Assembly (NCBI RefSeq): GCF_036898095.1 | Contig: NC_090746.1 | Coordinates: 102,121,958-102,185,957, forward strand | Length of the DNA: 64,000 nucleotides | Origin: Palaemon carinicauda | Taxonomy: Eukaryota; Arthropoda; Malacostraca; Decapoda; Palaemonidae | Reading direction: 5' to 3' | Shown: positions 12,599-25,589 of the stretch, in pieces | Layout of the letters: the number at the start of each line of letters is the position of its first letter | Numbering within the stretch: the stretch's first letter is position 1 | Translations under genes and position numbers: made by a program | The notes under the pieces: model-generated | Told to the model about the DNA's origin: nothing | The model's database searches: none | The model's input: the letters and a program-made list of their open reading frames with translations, nothing else

Positions 12599-13461
12599 CA
12601 CTGGCAATTCAAATAACAGTACTTGTACAATTGCACAATGTTTCCTAAAGAAAATTTCTTTTACACTCAAATTAACTGTCAACTAACCAGCCCTAATCTG
12701 ATACTAACTTTAATAAATTGTCAATCCAATTCTAAATTTATTGACAAATCTGGCTAAACCTAAACCTTAACCTGGCAACAAACCAAACTTACATGCATCA
12801 GTAAAGTAATGTTTAATCAAACTGAATCTGTCTGGAGATATAACAGTGATCTCTTGACACCAATCCTTTAATGAAATTCACTTAAATCTGCTGACAAATC
12901 CTATTCCACCTCATGCAAATGAAGTAACCCTACATTGTTACCATTAATCAAATAAACCGAATACAATGTCAATCCATGGATAAACCATATCAAACTACTT
13001 TTATTCTCATTTAAAAAGTTTATAGATTTTACTTTAATAAGTAAACTAATCAGTTTCACTTTAGCCGGTTAACTGCACAATTACTTCATTCAACTGACTA
13101 AATAAATAGCCATTTATATAGACTCCATTGACTATACTTTGAGTAACCTCTTTTTACTAATTTTCCTTATTGAGAAAACCATGTCAGTTTTTTAAAACTG
13201 CATATGCTATTTATACAAGTCTATTGTGTTACTAAAGTCACCACTATCTTTCATTTGAACGATTAGTGTAATATTCTATGACCTTTTTAAATAATTAAGT
13301 TAACAAAAAAACTTTGTGACAATCGTATGATACATTTGAGATTTAGCATTGACATTAACACTAACTCATGAAATATATATAAAGCATCACTGATCAAAGC
13401 TCAAATATTAACAAGCTTAACACTAGAAATACTTTACAAATTTTAATTCATATCAATTTAC

Positions 13462-13559
13462 CTTATGAATTTCCATTTTGTGCCTAGAAAGTTTGAAACT
13501 TTCTTCTTTAGATGTCAGCAATGCGTATTTTGAAATCTTTGTAAATGTTCATGCCATAC
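13462..13559 (-). other. 98-nt putative exon, unit U1
   Basis: On the minus strand TTTGTTTATTTTGCAG precedes 98 bases beginning GTATGGCATGAACATT and ending AAATTCATAAG, followed by GTAAAT. Both splice sites fit consensus. All three frames contain stops, so this is not an internal coding exon. It could belong to a non-coding transcript, be a stop-introducing (poison) exon, or be untranslated. Confidence 0.4.
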
Positions 13560-14065
13560 CTGCAAAATAAACAAATTAATAGACCAAATTAGGCTCTTCT
13601 AAATGTTTGAATATAGGTAACTATCAGTTCACAATTAGAATGAAATTATGTTTAATAAGCAAACCTATCAAGAGTCAATCTACTAATTGCTGTATTTATC
13701 CCTACCCCTAAACTGTTTAGTTAGGACACTAATGTATCTACAAAATTTAATTAACTCCCTATAATTTTTTTACTTACGCCGTCCATCTTATATCAAAACT
13801 TTGATAACCACACACACACCCCTCCCTTTGTAATCATAAGCCCTTCCAATTTTACTGGAACCAGTGCGCAAATAACCCCCTTCCTACTGGTTGAAATATA
13901 AAAAGGCGAAATCATATCGGTCTGTGGTAAGTATCATTCCGATTCCTTCATATTTTAACCCAGACAACTTAAAAGAAAAAAAAAATCTGGGTTGTGAGGA
14001 TCTTATGTCAAAGGTTTTAGCTTTCCCAATACAGTAATTGAACTGTACTAATTTCAGCTACCGTT

Positions 14066-14360
14066 GTAAAGGCTGCTCATGAATGGTAAAAGCAAGGGGC
14101 TGACACTGACAGATAGGAATATATACCCTAGAGACTGACCATAAGTGTCTAAGCCCCTATCCACTCAAGCTAGGACCATATAGGGCCAGGCGATAGCTGC
14201 TGCTGATTCCGCAGGCACACCTATAGGCTCAGGCTCTTCCAAACAACCCCTATCCTTACAAGGATGGTGAGGTTGCAGACAAGAAACAGTGAGCAGGACT
14301 AGCTCTAGTTCAGTCATCACCAGGCAGGAAAGTTAATAATACACCACCACAACCTGTTAG
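14066..14360 (+). repeat. SINE-like repeat, long form, U1
   Basis: Starts TAAAGGCTGCTCATGAATGG and ends near CACCACAACCTGTTAG. Internal blocks are AGCAAGGGGCTGACACTGAC, CAAGCTAGGACCA, TATCCTTACAAGGATGGTGA and CAGTCATCACCAGGCAGG. It matches the opening of the copies at 5503 and 14868. Present in U1-U4 but absent from U5. Confidence 0.6.
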
Positions 14361-14867
14361 GGTATTTAGCAAATTAAGTTTACACCTAGGTGAGCCTTTT
14401 TATTTTCTTTTTTGGCCAGGAAGCCAGGTACTGGGACCCGGTAGCCATTCAGCATCCATATGCACCATAAACCACAGTTGCAGTATGGAGGAACATAATG
14501 GAAAGAAGAAACTGGGAACAGGTATTATAGAATGCTAATATGCAAGTGCAGCTGGGGGCCAAAAGGATACTGCCAAGGCCGAATGAGTGCATCAATAAGC
14601 AATAAGAACAGGCTTATTTTCATGGCTAAACAGTAATTAGAGCATCACCAGCTCCAAGCACTAGCAGCATTAGGTCAGATCCAACGAGTAATGCTTTAAC
14701 CTTTTTCCCCAAGAAAGGCAGAAAAGTGAAGAAAGTCATTCCTTCAGGAAAGAGACTGCTTTGCATTACCAGGACTGATTGAAAATATATTTCTTCTGAC
14801 CACTCAGAAGATTACCAGGACGTTCAGGTGAACAAGGTGGACTGCTGCTTAGCTATTTCAAGGTTTA

Positions 14868-15030
14868 AAGGCCACTCATGAATGGCAGAGGCAAGGGACG
14901 GTGACATTGCCGTAACATGCTGTAAAATGCCCTGAGACTGACCATATATACACACGATCAAACGCATCTGAAAACAGTTGCCATGTCCGGAGGCAGAGTG
15001 TCAAGTGGGACTCCCCTGGTGAGGTTTACT
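14868..15030 (+). repeat. SINE-like repeat, short form, U1
   Basis: Opens TTTAAAGGCCACTCATGAATG, as in the other family members, then GGCAAGGGACGGTGACATTGCC and GAGACTGACCATATATACAC. The tail differs from the long form. Present in all five units. Confidence 0.55.
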
Positions 15031-15411
15031 TCGTTTAGCCACCAGCTAAGAAAAACTAGCCATCTGCCACACTAAACCAGTAAGAAAACTTCCAACTCCC
15101 TAGAAACTGACCAGCGATCCCCTTAACACCAATGATCTCTGGTTGAGGTGTGTGCGCACGACAAGTTTCCACAGCAAGGAAATATGGACGAGAAGATAGC
15201 GCCACCGCAGAGCTAGGCTTTGTCTATAACTGTAGTGCTATCCCATTGTGCTTGGTGCTGCAATTTAGACAGGAGAGACTTTGCTGCCATTGCAGTCTAT
15301 CAGCATGCTCAAGTTTTTCGACCTCTGCCTGGAGATAAGATTTGACTTCACAAGAAAAAATGTGAAAATCTGATCTCAATCCTGTAGCAGCTGCCTAAGG
15401 TAGTCAGAATC

Positions 15412-15576
15412 AGCAAATGGTATCCCTTTTGAGTAGGACCAAGCTACAAACAAAGTGAACACCTCTGGAGCTGTACACATTCCAAAGCACTAACTCGCAC
15501 CGTAACGGGAAAAGCAAAGGTACTTGCGAAAGCACTGAAGCAAGAGTACTTTTAGGTATGCGTCCTTCAGATCCAC
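15412..15576 (-). pseudogene. DIRS-type reverse-transcriptase fossil, U1
   Basis: The minus frame reads VDLKDAYLKV, then FRKYLCFSRYGAS, a stop, CFGMCTAPEVFT and AWSYSKGI. This is the palm-domain block of DIRS-like reverse transcriptases (compare STTPQVFTRMF in the DIRS copy near 42.1 kb). About 55 codons with one in-frame stop, ending before the catalytic LDDW box. The fragment is present at the same place in every unit, so it predates the tandem duplication. Confidence 0.7.
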
Positions 15577-17661
15577 CCTAGTGGTTTGGCCTAGGAAACC
15601 AGCTCTCAGATGTGGCTTTGCCTAGGTATCGTCATTCTTTATCAATTATGTTCTGAACACCTTGAAATATAAAGTGAACCAGTATAATACGATATTGTAA
15701 ATCTTTTAAGCCATTAACGCCTGTCATCATAAATAAATTACCGTAATAAAAAATAATAGAAATGAAATTGTCAAAATGGAGCTTTAATTTGCAAAGACTG
15801 TCAGACAAAATCACTATTTTCCATCCCAATTTCTATGGAGTAGTTCGTAACAGTTCATTGTATTACACATACCTCCTTACTTGAGCTAATGATTTATTGG
15901 TTTTTGTTCAAACCTAGCTGGCTTCTCTCCCATTTAAACCCGATCTCATTGCTCCTAAGTTCTGGGATAATCTAAACTGTGGGTTAGCCCCGTGGGCTAG
16001 TATTTTGGTGTTTGCCTATAAATTATACAATATCAAGTGGGTGAATAAAATCAAAACGGTGTATGCACACTTAAAAGGGCAAATACACTAAAGCAAGTCG
16101 TAACTTCGGGCTCCAGCCTCTTTTCAAGCTATGAATTTACTTCCATTTGCCATTATCAGACTATAAAAACTACCTTAAAATTAGATTAAATAAAATAAGA
16201 TATCATATTGTATCATCCAATAACTAAAGATATTAAAAACTTGGGCCCTTCATTCTGTTCGAGCAAGTTAACTTGAGACATACCAGCATGAAGCACCACC
16301 TATCGGTGTTGAACTACTGGGAGGTAGCTACTAGCAGGCTCCTGTAGCCTGTGCTATGACAAAATGGGCAAATAGGAATACTCTTATTAAAATCTGTAAC
16401 TTCATTAATATCCGTTTCTGCCTGTAATATACGGGGTTCAAAATGATGTATTTGCAAGGATCTATTTGATTTTGCGAGTTCAAGTGTTCTATTTTACTGT
16501 TCTATATTTAAAGACTGCCATATCCTTAGCCTATCCTAATCAGCCTTAACCCTGTGTTTGATCTGTTTGATACCCAATCTTCAACTCCTGGCATAGTAAC
16601 GCTAGATCATACTTCGTAAATAACATCTTCAGGTAAAAAATATTTTTTCCCATTAACTTGACAATATGGAAATTTAAGTCTGTTCCTACCAACTACACGC
16701 TATTAAACTCTTTAAGGGCAGAAATTTTGGTTATGGCAAGGGCTAGGGCCCACTAAAGTTAGGTCATGGAATCCGAGGGAGGGCACAAGGGATTAACACT
16801 GGCAAGTCAAGTAACAGAACTTGTACAACTGCACTTAATTCTTAAAGAAAATTTCTTTTACACTCAAATTAACTGTTGACTAACCAGCCCTATTCTGATA
16901 CTAACTTTAATAAATTGTCAATCCAATTCTAAATTTATTGACAAATCTGGCTAAACCTAAACCTTAACCTGGCAACAAACCAAATTTACATGCATCAGCA
17001 AGGTAAGGTTTAATCAAACTGAATCTATCTGGAGATATAACTAAGTGATCTTTTGACACCAATCCTTTAACGAAATTCACTTAAATCTGCTGACAAATCC
17101 TATTCCACCTCATGCAAATGAAGTAATCCTATATTGTTAACAGTAATCAAATAAACCGAATACAATGTCAATCCATTGATAAACCATATCAAACTACTTT
17201 TATTCTTATTTGGAAAGTTTAGAGATTTTACTTTAACAAGTAAACTAATCAGTTTCACTTTAGCCGGTTAACTGCACAATTACTTCATTCAACTGACTAA
17301 ATAAATAGCCATTTATATAGACTCCATTGACTATACTTTCAGTAACCTCTTTTTACTAATTTTCCTTATTGAGAAAACCCTGTCAGTTTTTTAAAACTGC
17401 ATATGCTATTTATAAGTCTATTGTGTTACTAAAGTCACCACTATCTTTCATTTGAACGATTAGTGTAATATTCTATGACCTTTTCAAATATTTAAGTTAT
17501 CAAAAACACTTCGTGACAATCGTATGATACATTTGAGATTTAGCATTGACATTTAACATTTCAACTCATGAAATATATATAAAGAATCACTGATCAAAGC
17601 TCAAATATTAACAAGCTTAACACTAGAAATACTTTACAAATTTTAATGCATATTAATTTAC

Positions 17662-17759
17662 CTTATGAATTTCCATTTGGTGCCTAGAAAGTTTGAGACT
17701 TTCCTCTTCAGATGTCAGCATTGCTTATTTTGCAATCTTTGTAAATGTTCATGCCATAC
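17662..17759 (-). other. 98-nt putative exon, unit U2
   Basis: Exactly 98 nt, with acceptor TTTATTTTGCAG and donor GTAAAT kept as in U1. Several internal substitutions relative to U1; stops remain in all frames. Confidence 0.4.
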
Positions 17760-18295
17760 CTGCAAAATAAACAAATTAATAGACAAAACTAGGCTTTTCT
17801 AAATGTTTGAATATAGGTAACTATCAGTTCACAATTAGAATGAAATTATGTTTAATAAGCAAACCTATCAAGAGTCAATCCACTAATTGCTGTATTTATC
17901 CCTACCCCTAAAGTGTTTAGTTAGGACACTTATGTATCTACAAAATTTAATTAACTCCCTATAATTTTTTTTACTTACGCCGTCCATCTCATATCAAAAC
18001 TTTGATAACCATACACACACAAACACACACACACACACAAAACACCCCTCCCTTTGTAATCATAAGCCCTTCCAATTTTACTGGAACCAGTGCGCAAATA
18101 ACCCCCTTCCTACTGGTTGAAATATAAAAAGGCGAAATCATATCGGTCTGTGGTAAGTATCATTCCGATTTCTTCATATTTTAACCCAGACAACTTAAAA
18201 GAAAAAAAAAAACATCTGGGTTGTGAGGATCTTATGTCAAAGGTTTTAGCTTTCCCAATACAGTAATTGAACTGTACTAATTTCAGCTACCGTTG

Positions 18296-18583
18296 TAAAG
18301 GCTGCTCATGAATGGTAAAAGCAAGGGGCTGACACTGACAGATAGGAATATATACCCTAGAGACTGACCATAAGTGTCTAAGCCCCTATCCACTCAAGCT
18401 AGGACCATGTAGGGCCAGGCGATAGCTGCTGCTGATTCCGCAGGCACATCTATAGGCTCTTCCAAACAACCCCTATCCTTACAAGGATGGTGAGATTGCA
18501 GACAAGAAACAGTGAGCAGGACTAACTCCAGTTCAGTCATCACCAGGCAGGAAAGTTTCTAATATGCCACCACAAACTGTTAG
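18296..18583 (+). repeat. SINE-like repeat, long form, U2
   Basis: Near-identical to the copy at 14066, with small internal deletions such as one CAGGCT. Confidence 0.6.
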
Positions 18584-19077
18584 GTTATTTAGCAAATTAA
18601 GTTTACACCTAGGTGAGCCTTTTTATTTTTGGTCAGGAAGCCAGGTACTGGGACCGGGTAGCCATTCGGTATCCATATGCACCATAAACCACAGTTGCAG
18701 TATGGAGGAACATAATGGAAAGAAGAAACTGGGAACAGGTATTATAGAATGCTAATATGCAAGTGCAGCTGGGGGCCAAAAGGATACTGCCAAGGCCGAA
18801 TGAGTGCATCAATAAGCAATAAGAACAGGCTTATTTTCATGGCTAAACAGTAATTAGAGCATCACCAGCTCCAAGCACTAGCAGCATTAGGTCAGATCCA
18901 ACGAGTAATGCTTTAACCTTTTTCCCCAAGAAAGGCAGAAAAGTGAAGAAAGTCATTCCTTCAGGAAAGAGACTGCTTTGCATTACCAGGACTGATTGAA
19001 AATATATTTCTTCTGACCACTCAGAAGATTACCAGGACGTTCAAGTGAACAAGGTGGACTGCTGCTTAGCTATTTGA

Positions 19078-19240
19078 AGGTTTAAAGGCCACTCATGAAT
19101 GGCAGAGGCAAGGGACAGTGACATTGCCCTAACATGCTGTAAAATGCCCTGAGACTGACCATATATATACACGATCAAACGCATCTGAAAACAGTTGCCA
19201 TGTCCGGAGGCAGAGAGTCGAGTGGGACTCCCCTGGTGAG
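19078..19240 (+). repeat. SINE-like repeat, short form, U2
   Basis: Equivalent of 14868-15030 with few substitutions. Confidence 0.55.
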
Positions 19241-19631
19241 GTTTACTTCGTTTAGCCACCAGCTAAAAAAAACTAGCCATCTGCCACACTAAACCAGGAA
19301 GAAAACTTCCAACTCCCTAGAAACTGACCAGCGATCCCCCTAACACCAATGATCTCTGGTGGAGGTGTGTGTGCACGACAAGTTTCCACAGCAAGGAAAT
19401 ATGGACGAGAAGATAATGCCACCGCAGAGCTTGGCTTTGTCTATAACTGTAGTGCTATCCCATTGTGCTTGGTGCTGCAATTTAGACAGGAGAGACTTTG
19501 CTGCCATTGCAGTCTATCAGCATGCTCAAGTTCTTCGACCTCTGCTTGTAGATAAGATTTCACTTCACATGAAAAAATGTGAAAATCTGATCTCAATCCT
19601 GTAGCAGCTGCCTAAGGTAGTCAGAATCAGC

Positions 19632-19793
19632 AAATGGTATCCCTTTTGAGTAGGCCCAAGCTACAAACAAAGTGAACACCTCTGGAGCTGTATACATTCC
19701 AAAGCACTAACTCGCACCGTAGCGGGAAAAGAAAAGGTACTTGCGAAAGCACTGAAGCAAGAGTACTTTTAGGTACGCGTCCTTCAGATCCAC
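19632..19793 (-). pseudogene. DIRS-type reverse-transcriptase fossil, U2
   Basis: Same VDLKDAYL to AWAYSKGI block as in U1, again with the stop after the RYGAS position. Confidence 0.65.
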
Positions 19794-21879
19794 CCTAGTG
19801 GTTCGGCCTAGGAAACCAGCTCTCAGATGTGGCTTTGCCTAGGTATCGTCATTATTTATCAATTATGTTCTGAACACCTTGAAATATAAAGTGAACCAGT
19901 ATAATACGATATTGTAAATCTTTTAAACCATTAACGCCTGTCATCATAAATAAATTACAGTAATAAAAAATAATGGTAATGAAATTGTCAAAATGGAGCT
20001 TTAATTTTCAAAGACTGTCAGACAAAATGACTATTTTCCATCCCAATTTCTATGGAGTAGTTCGTAACAGTTCATTGTATTACACATACCTCCTTGAGCT
20101 AATGATTTATTGGTTTTTGTTCAAACCTAGCTGGCTTCTCTCCCATTTAAACCCGATCTCATTGCTCCTAGGTTCTGGGATAATCTAAACTGTGGGTTAG
20201 CCCCGTGGGCTAGTATTTTGGCGTTTGCCTATAAATTATACAATATCAAGTGGGTGAAAAAAATCAAAACCGTGTATGCACTCTTAAAAGGGCAAATACA
20301 CTTAAAGCAAGTCGTAGCTTGGGGCTCCAGCCTCTTTTCAAGCTATGAATTTACTTCCATTTGCCATTATCAGACTATATAAACTACCTTAAAATTAGAT
20401 TAAATAAAATAAGATCATATTGTATCACCCAATAACCAAAGATATTAAAACGTTGGGCCCTTCATTCTGTTCGAGCAAGTTAACTTGAGACATACCAGCA
20501 TGAAGCACCACCTATCGGTGTTGAACTACTGGGAGGTAGCTACTAGCAGGGTCCTGTAGCCTGTGCTATGACAAAATGGGCAAATAGGAATACTCTTATT
20601 AAAATCTGTAACTTCATTAATATCCGTTTCTGCCTGTAATATACGGGGTTCAAAATGATGTATTTGCAAGGATCTATTTGATTTTGCAAGTTCAAGTGTT
20701 CTATTTTACTGTTCTATAATTAAAGACTGCCATATCCTTAGCCTATCTTAATCAGCCTTAACCCTGTGTTTGATCTGTTTGATACCCAACCTTCAACTCC
20801 TGGCATAGTAACGCTAGATCATACTTCGTAAATTACATCTTCAGGTAAAAAATATTTTTTCCCATTAACTTGACAATATGGGAATTTAAGTCTGTTCCTA
20901 CCAACTACACGCTATTAAACTCTTTAAGGGCAGAAATTTTGGTTATGGCAAGGGCTAGGGACCACCAAAGTTGGGTCATGGAATCCGAGGGAGGGCACAA
21001 GGGATTAACACTGGCAAGTCAAGTAACAGAACTTGTACAACTGCACTTAATTCTTAAAGAAAATTTCTTTTACACTCAAATTAACTGTTGACTAACCAGC
21101 CCTATTCTGATACTAACTTTAATAAATTGTCAATCCAAATCTAAATTTATTGACAAATCTGGCTAAACCTAAACCTTAACCTGGCAACAAACCAAACTTG
21201 CATGCATCAGTAAAGTAAGGTTTAATCAACCTGAAGCTGTCTGGAGATAAAACTAAAAGTGATCTTGACACCAATCCTTTAACGAAATTCACTCAAATCT
21301 GCTGTCAAATCCTATTCCACATGCAAATGAAGTAATACTATTGTTAACAGTAATCAAATAAACCGAATACAAAGTCAATCCATTGATAAACCATATCAAA
21401 CTACTTTAATTCTCATTTGAAGTTTATAGATTTTACTTTAATAAGTAAACTAATCAGTTTCACTTTAGCCAGTTAACTGGACAATTACTTCATTCAACTG
21501 ACTAAATAAACAGCCATTTATATAGACTCCATTGACTGTACTTTGATAACTTCATTTTACTAATTTTCCTTAAGGAAACCATGTCAAAGTTTTTTAAAGC
21601 TGCATATGCTATTTATACAAGTCTATTGTGTTACTCAAGTCAACACTATCATTCATTTGAACGATTAGTGTAATATTCTATGACCTTTTTAAACATTTAA
21701 GTAAAAAAAAAAAACAGAATCATATGATACATTTGAGATCCAGCATTGACATTTGAGATCCAGCATTGACATCAACACTAACTCATGAAATATATATATA
21801 GCATCACTGATCAAAGCTCAAATATTAACAAGCTTAACACTAAAAAATACTTTACAAATTTTAATGCATATTAATTTAC

Positions 21880-21977
21880 CTTATGAATTTCCATTTGGTG
21901 CCTAGAAAGTTTGAGACTTTCCTCTTTAGATGTCAGCATTGCATATTTTGCAATCTTCGTAAACGTTCATACCATAC
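21880..21977 (-). other. 98-nt putative exon, unit U3
   Basis: Exactly 98 nt with both splice sites intact (acceptor TTTATTTTGCAG, donor GTAAAT). Confidence 0.4.
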
Positions 21978-22500
21978 CTGCAAAATAAACAAATTAATAG
22001 ACCAAACTAGGCTTTTGAATGTTTGAATATAGGTAACCATCAGTTCATAATTACTGAAATTATGTTTAATAAGAAACCTATCAAGAGTCAATCTACTAAT
22101 TACTGTATTTATCCCTACCCCTAAAGTGTTTAGTTAGGACACTTATGTATCTACAAAATTTAATTAACTCCCTATAAATTTTTTACTTACGCCGTCCATC
22201 TCGTATCAAAACTTTGATAACCGCGCGCGTGCACACACACACACACACACCCCCCTCCCTTTGTAATCATAAGCCCTTCCAATTTTACTGGAACCAGTGC
22301 ACAAATAACCCCCTTCCTACTGGTTGAAATATAAAAAGGCGAAATCATATCGGTCTGTGGTAAGTATCATTCCGATTTCTTCATATTTTAACCCAGACAA
22401 CTTAAAAGAAAAAAAAAAACATCAAGGTTGTGAGGATCTTATGTCAAAGGTTTTAGCTTTCCCAATACAGTAATTGAACTGTACTAATTTCAGCTACTGT

Positions 22501-22776
22501 TGTAAAGGCTGCTCATGAATGGTAAAAGCAAGGGGCTGACACTGACAGATAATATATACCCTAGAGACTGACCTAAGTGCCAAAGCCTCTATCCACCCAA
22601 GCTAGGGCCAGGCAATAGCTGCTGCTGATTCCGCAGGCACACCTATAGGCTCTCCCTAAACAGCCCTATCCTTACAAGGATGGTGAGGTTACAGACAAGA
22701 AAGAGTGAGCAGGACTAACCAACGTTCAGTCATCACCAGGTAGGAAAGTTTCTAATATGCCACCACAACCTGTTAG
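22501..22776 (+). repeat. SINE-like repeat, long form, U3
   Basis: Same family as 14066. It shares with U4 a shortened centre (AGATAATATATACC, CCTAAGTG-CAAAGCC), so U3 and U4 look more closely related to each other here than to U1 and U2. Confidence 0.6.
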
Positions 22777-23255
22777 GGTATTTAGCAAATTAAGTTTACA
22801 CCTAGGCGAGCCTTTTTATTTTCATTTTTGGCCAGGAAGCCAGGTACTGGGACCCGGTAGCCATTCAGCATCCATATGCAGTATGGAGGAACATAATGGA
22901 AAGAAACTGGGAACAGGTATTATAGAATGCTAATATGCAAGTGCAGCCGGGGGCCAAAAGGATACTGCCAAGGCCGAATAAGTGCATCAATAAGCAATAA
23001 GAACAGGCTTATTTTTATGGCTAAACAGTAATTAGAGCATCACCAGCTCCAAGCACTAGCAGCATTAGGTCAGATCCTACGAGTAATGCTTTAACCTTTT
23101 TCCCAAAGAAAGGCAGAAAAGTGAAGAAAGTCATTCCTTCAGGAAAGAGACCGCTTTGCATTACCAGGACTGATTGAAAATATATTTCTTCTGACCACTC
23201 AGAAGATTACCAGGACGTTCAGGTGAACAAGGTGGACTGCTGCTTAGCTATTTGA

Positions 23256-23417
23256 AGGTTTAAAGGCCACTCATGAATGGCAGAGGCAAGGGACAGTGAC
23301 ATTGACCTAAAATGCTGTAAAATGCCCGAGACTGACCATATATATACACTATCAAACGCATCTGAAAACAGTTGCCATGTCCGGAGGCAGAGTGTCGAGT
23401 GGGACTCCCCTGGTGAG
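23256..23417 (+). repeat. SINE-like repeat, short form, U3
   Basis: Equivalent of 14868-15030. Confidence 0.55.
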
Positions 23418-23807
23418 GTTTACTTCGTTTAGCCACCAGCTAAGAAAAACTAGCCATCTGCCACACTAAACCAGGAAGAAAACTTCCAACTCCCTAGAAA
23501 CTGACCAGCGATCCCCCAACACCAATGATCTCTGGTCGAGGTGTGTGTGCACGACAAGTTTCCACAGCAAGGAAATATGGACGAGAAGATAGTGCCACCG
23601 CAGAGCTTGGCTTTGTCTATAACTGTAGTGCTATCCCATTGTGCTTGGTGCTGCAATTTAGACAGGAGAGACTTTGCTGCCATTGCAGTCTATCAGCATG
23701 CTCAAGTGCTTCGACCTCTGCTTGGAGATAAGATTTGACTTCACATGAAAAAATGTGAAAATCTGATCTCAATCCTGTAGCAGCTGCCTAAGGTAGTCAG
23801 AATCAGC

Positions 23808-23969
23808 AAATGGTATCCCTTTTGAGTAGGCCCAAGCTACAAACAAAGTGAACACCTCTAGAGCTGTACACATTTCAAAGCACTAACTCGCACAGTAGCG
23901 GGAAAAGCAAAGGTACTTGCGAAAGCACTGAAACAAGAGTACTTTTAGGTACGCGTCCTTCAGATCCAC
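23808..23969 (-). pseudogene. DIRS-type reverse-transcriptase fossil, U3
   Basis: Same block as in U1 and U2; the VDLKDAYL start is preserved. Confidence 0.65.
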
Positions 23970-25589
23970 CCTAGTGCTTTGGCCTAGGAACCTAGCACTC
24001 AGATGATGGCTTTGCCTAGGTATCGTCATTCTTTATCAATTATGTTCTGAACACCTTGAAATATAAAAGTGAACCAGTATGATACAATATTGTAAATCTT
24101 TTAAACCATTAACGTCTGTCATCATAAATAAATTACAGTAATAAAAAATAATGGTAATGAAATTGTCAAAATGGAGCTTTAATTTGCAAAGACTGTCAGA
24201 CAAAATCACAATTTTCCATCCCAATTTCTACGGAGTAGTTCGTAACAGTTCATTGTATTACACATACCTCCTTACTTGATCTAATGATTTATTGGTATTT
24301 GTTCAAACCTAGCTGGCTTCTCTCCCATTTAAACCCAATCTCATTGCTCCTAGGTTCTGGGATAATCTTAACTGTGGGTTAGCCCCTTGGGCTAGTATTT
24401 TGGCGTTTGCCTATAAATTATACAATATCAAATGGGTGAATAAAATCAAAACGGTGTTTGCACACTTAAAAGGGCAAATACAGTAAAGCAAGTCGTAGCT
24501 TTGGGCTCCAGCCTCTTTTCAAGCTATGAATTTACTTACATTTGCCATTATCAGACTATATAAACTACCTTAAAATTAGATTAAATAAAATAAGATATCA
24601 TATTGTATCACCCAATAACTTAAGATATTAAAACGTTGGGCCCTTCATTCTGTTCGAGCAAGTTAACTTGAGACATACCAGCATGAAGCACCACCTATCG
24701 GTGTTGAACTACTGGGAGGTAGCTACTACCAGGCTCCTGTACCCTGTGCTATGACAAAATGGGCAAATAGGAATACTCTTATTAAAATCTGTAACTTCAT
24801 TAATATCCGTTTCTGCCTGTGCTATAAGAGGTTCAAAATGATGTATTTGCAAGAATCTATTTGATTTTGCGAGTTCAAGTGTTCTATTTTACTGTTCTAT
24901 AAATAAAGACTGCCATATCCTTAGCCTATCCTAATCAGCCTTAACCCTGTGTTTGATCTGTTTGATACCCAACCTTCAACTCCTGGCATAGTAACGCTAG
25001 ATCATACTTCGTAAATTACATCTTCAGGTAAAAAATATTTTTTCCCATTAACTTGACAATATGGAAATTTAAGTCTGTTCCTACCAACTACACGCTATTA
25101 AACTCTTTAAGGGCAGAAATTTTGGTTATGGCAAGGGCTAGGGACCACTAAAGTTAGGTCATGGAATCCGAGGGAGGGCGCAAGGGATTAACACTGGCAA
25201 GTCAAGTAACAGAACTTGTACAACTGCACTTAATTCTTAAAGAAAATTTCTTTTACACTCAAATTAACTGTTGACTAACCAGCACTATTCTGATACTAAC
25301 TTTAATAAATTGTCAATCCAAATCTAAATCTATTAACAAATCTGGCTAAACCTAAACCTGGCAACAAACCAAACTTACATGCATCAGTAAGGTAAGGTTT
25401 AATCAACCTGAATCTGTCTGGAGATAAAACTAAAAGTGATCTTGACACCAATCCTTCAACTAAATTCACTTAAATCTGCTGACAAATCCTATTCCACCTC
25501 ATGCAAATGAAGTAATCCTATATTGTTAACAGTAATCAAAAAAACCGAATACAATGTCAATCCATTGATAAACCATATCAAACTACTTT

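Larger units (their letters stand above)
12599..16796. repeat. Tandem unit U1 (~4.2 kb)
   Basis: First of five head-to-tail copies. The anchor CACTGGCAA-TCAA-TAACAG starts each unit (12599, 16797, ~21009, ~25191, ~35496). By eye a 200-base stretch of U1 and U2 is roughly 95% identical. Contents in order: the 98-nt putative exon (13462-13559), SINE-like copies at 14066 and 14868, and an old DIRS reverse-transcriptase fragment (15412-15576). The sequence left of 12599 does not continue the repeat. Confidence 0.9.
16797..21008. repeat. Tandem unit U2 (~4.2 kb)
   Basis: Complete copy with the same order of parts as U1. It differs by scattered substitutions and by a longer CA microsatellite (18003-18045) next to the CGCCGTCCATCT block. 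Confidence 0.9.
21009..25190. repeat. Tandem unit U3 (~4.2 kb)
   Basis: Complete copy. It contains a 22-bp local duplication (ACATTTGAGATCCAGCATTG, near 21730-21770) and a CG/CA microsatellite at 22224-22252 where U1 has only a short CA run. Confidence 0.9.

Noticed and set aside
13898..13935. TATAAAAAGG followed by GTGGTAAGTAT, resembling a promoter with a short first exon
   Set aside because: The donor-like sequence is not kept in U4 (GTGGTAAAAAT) or U5 (GTGGTAAACCG), so it is unlikely to be a conserved functional site.
15150..15338. Plus-strand open frames repeated in each unit (start MCARQVST or MISGGGVCARQ)
   Set aside because: They lie opposite the more plausible minus-strand frame and have no start context, splice sites or recognisable domain.
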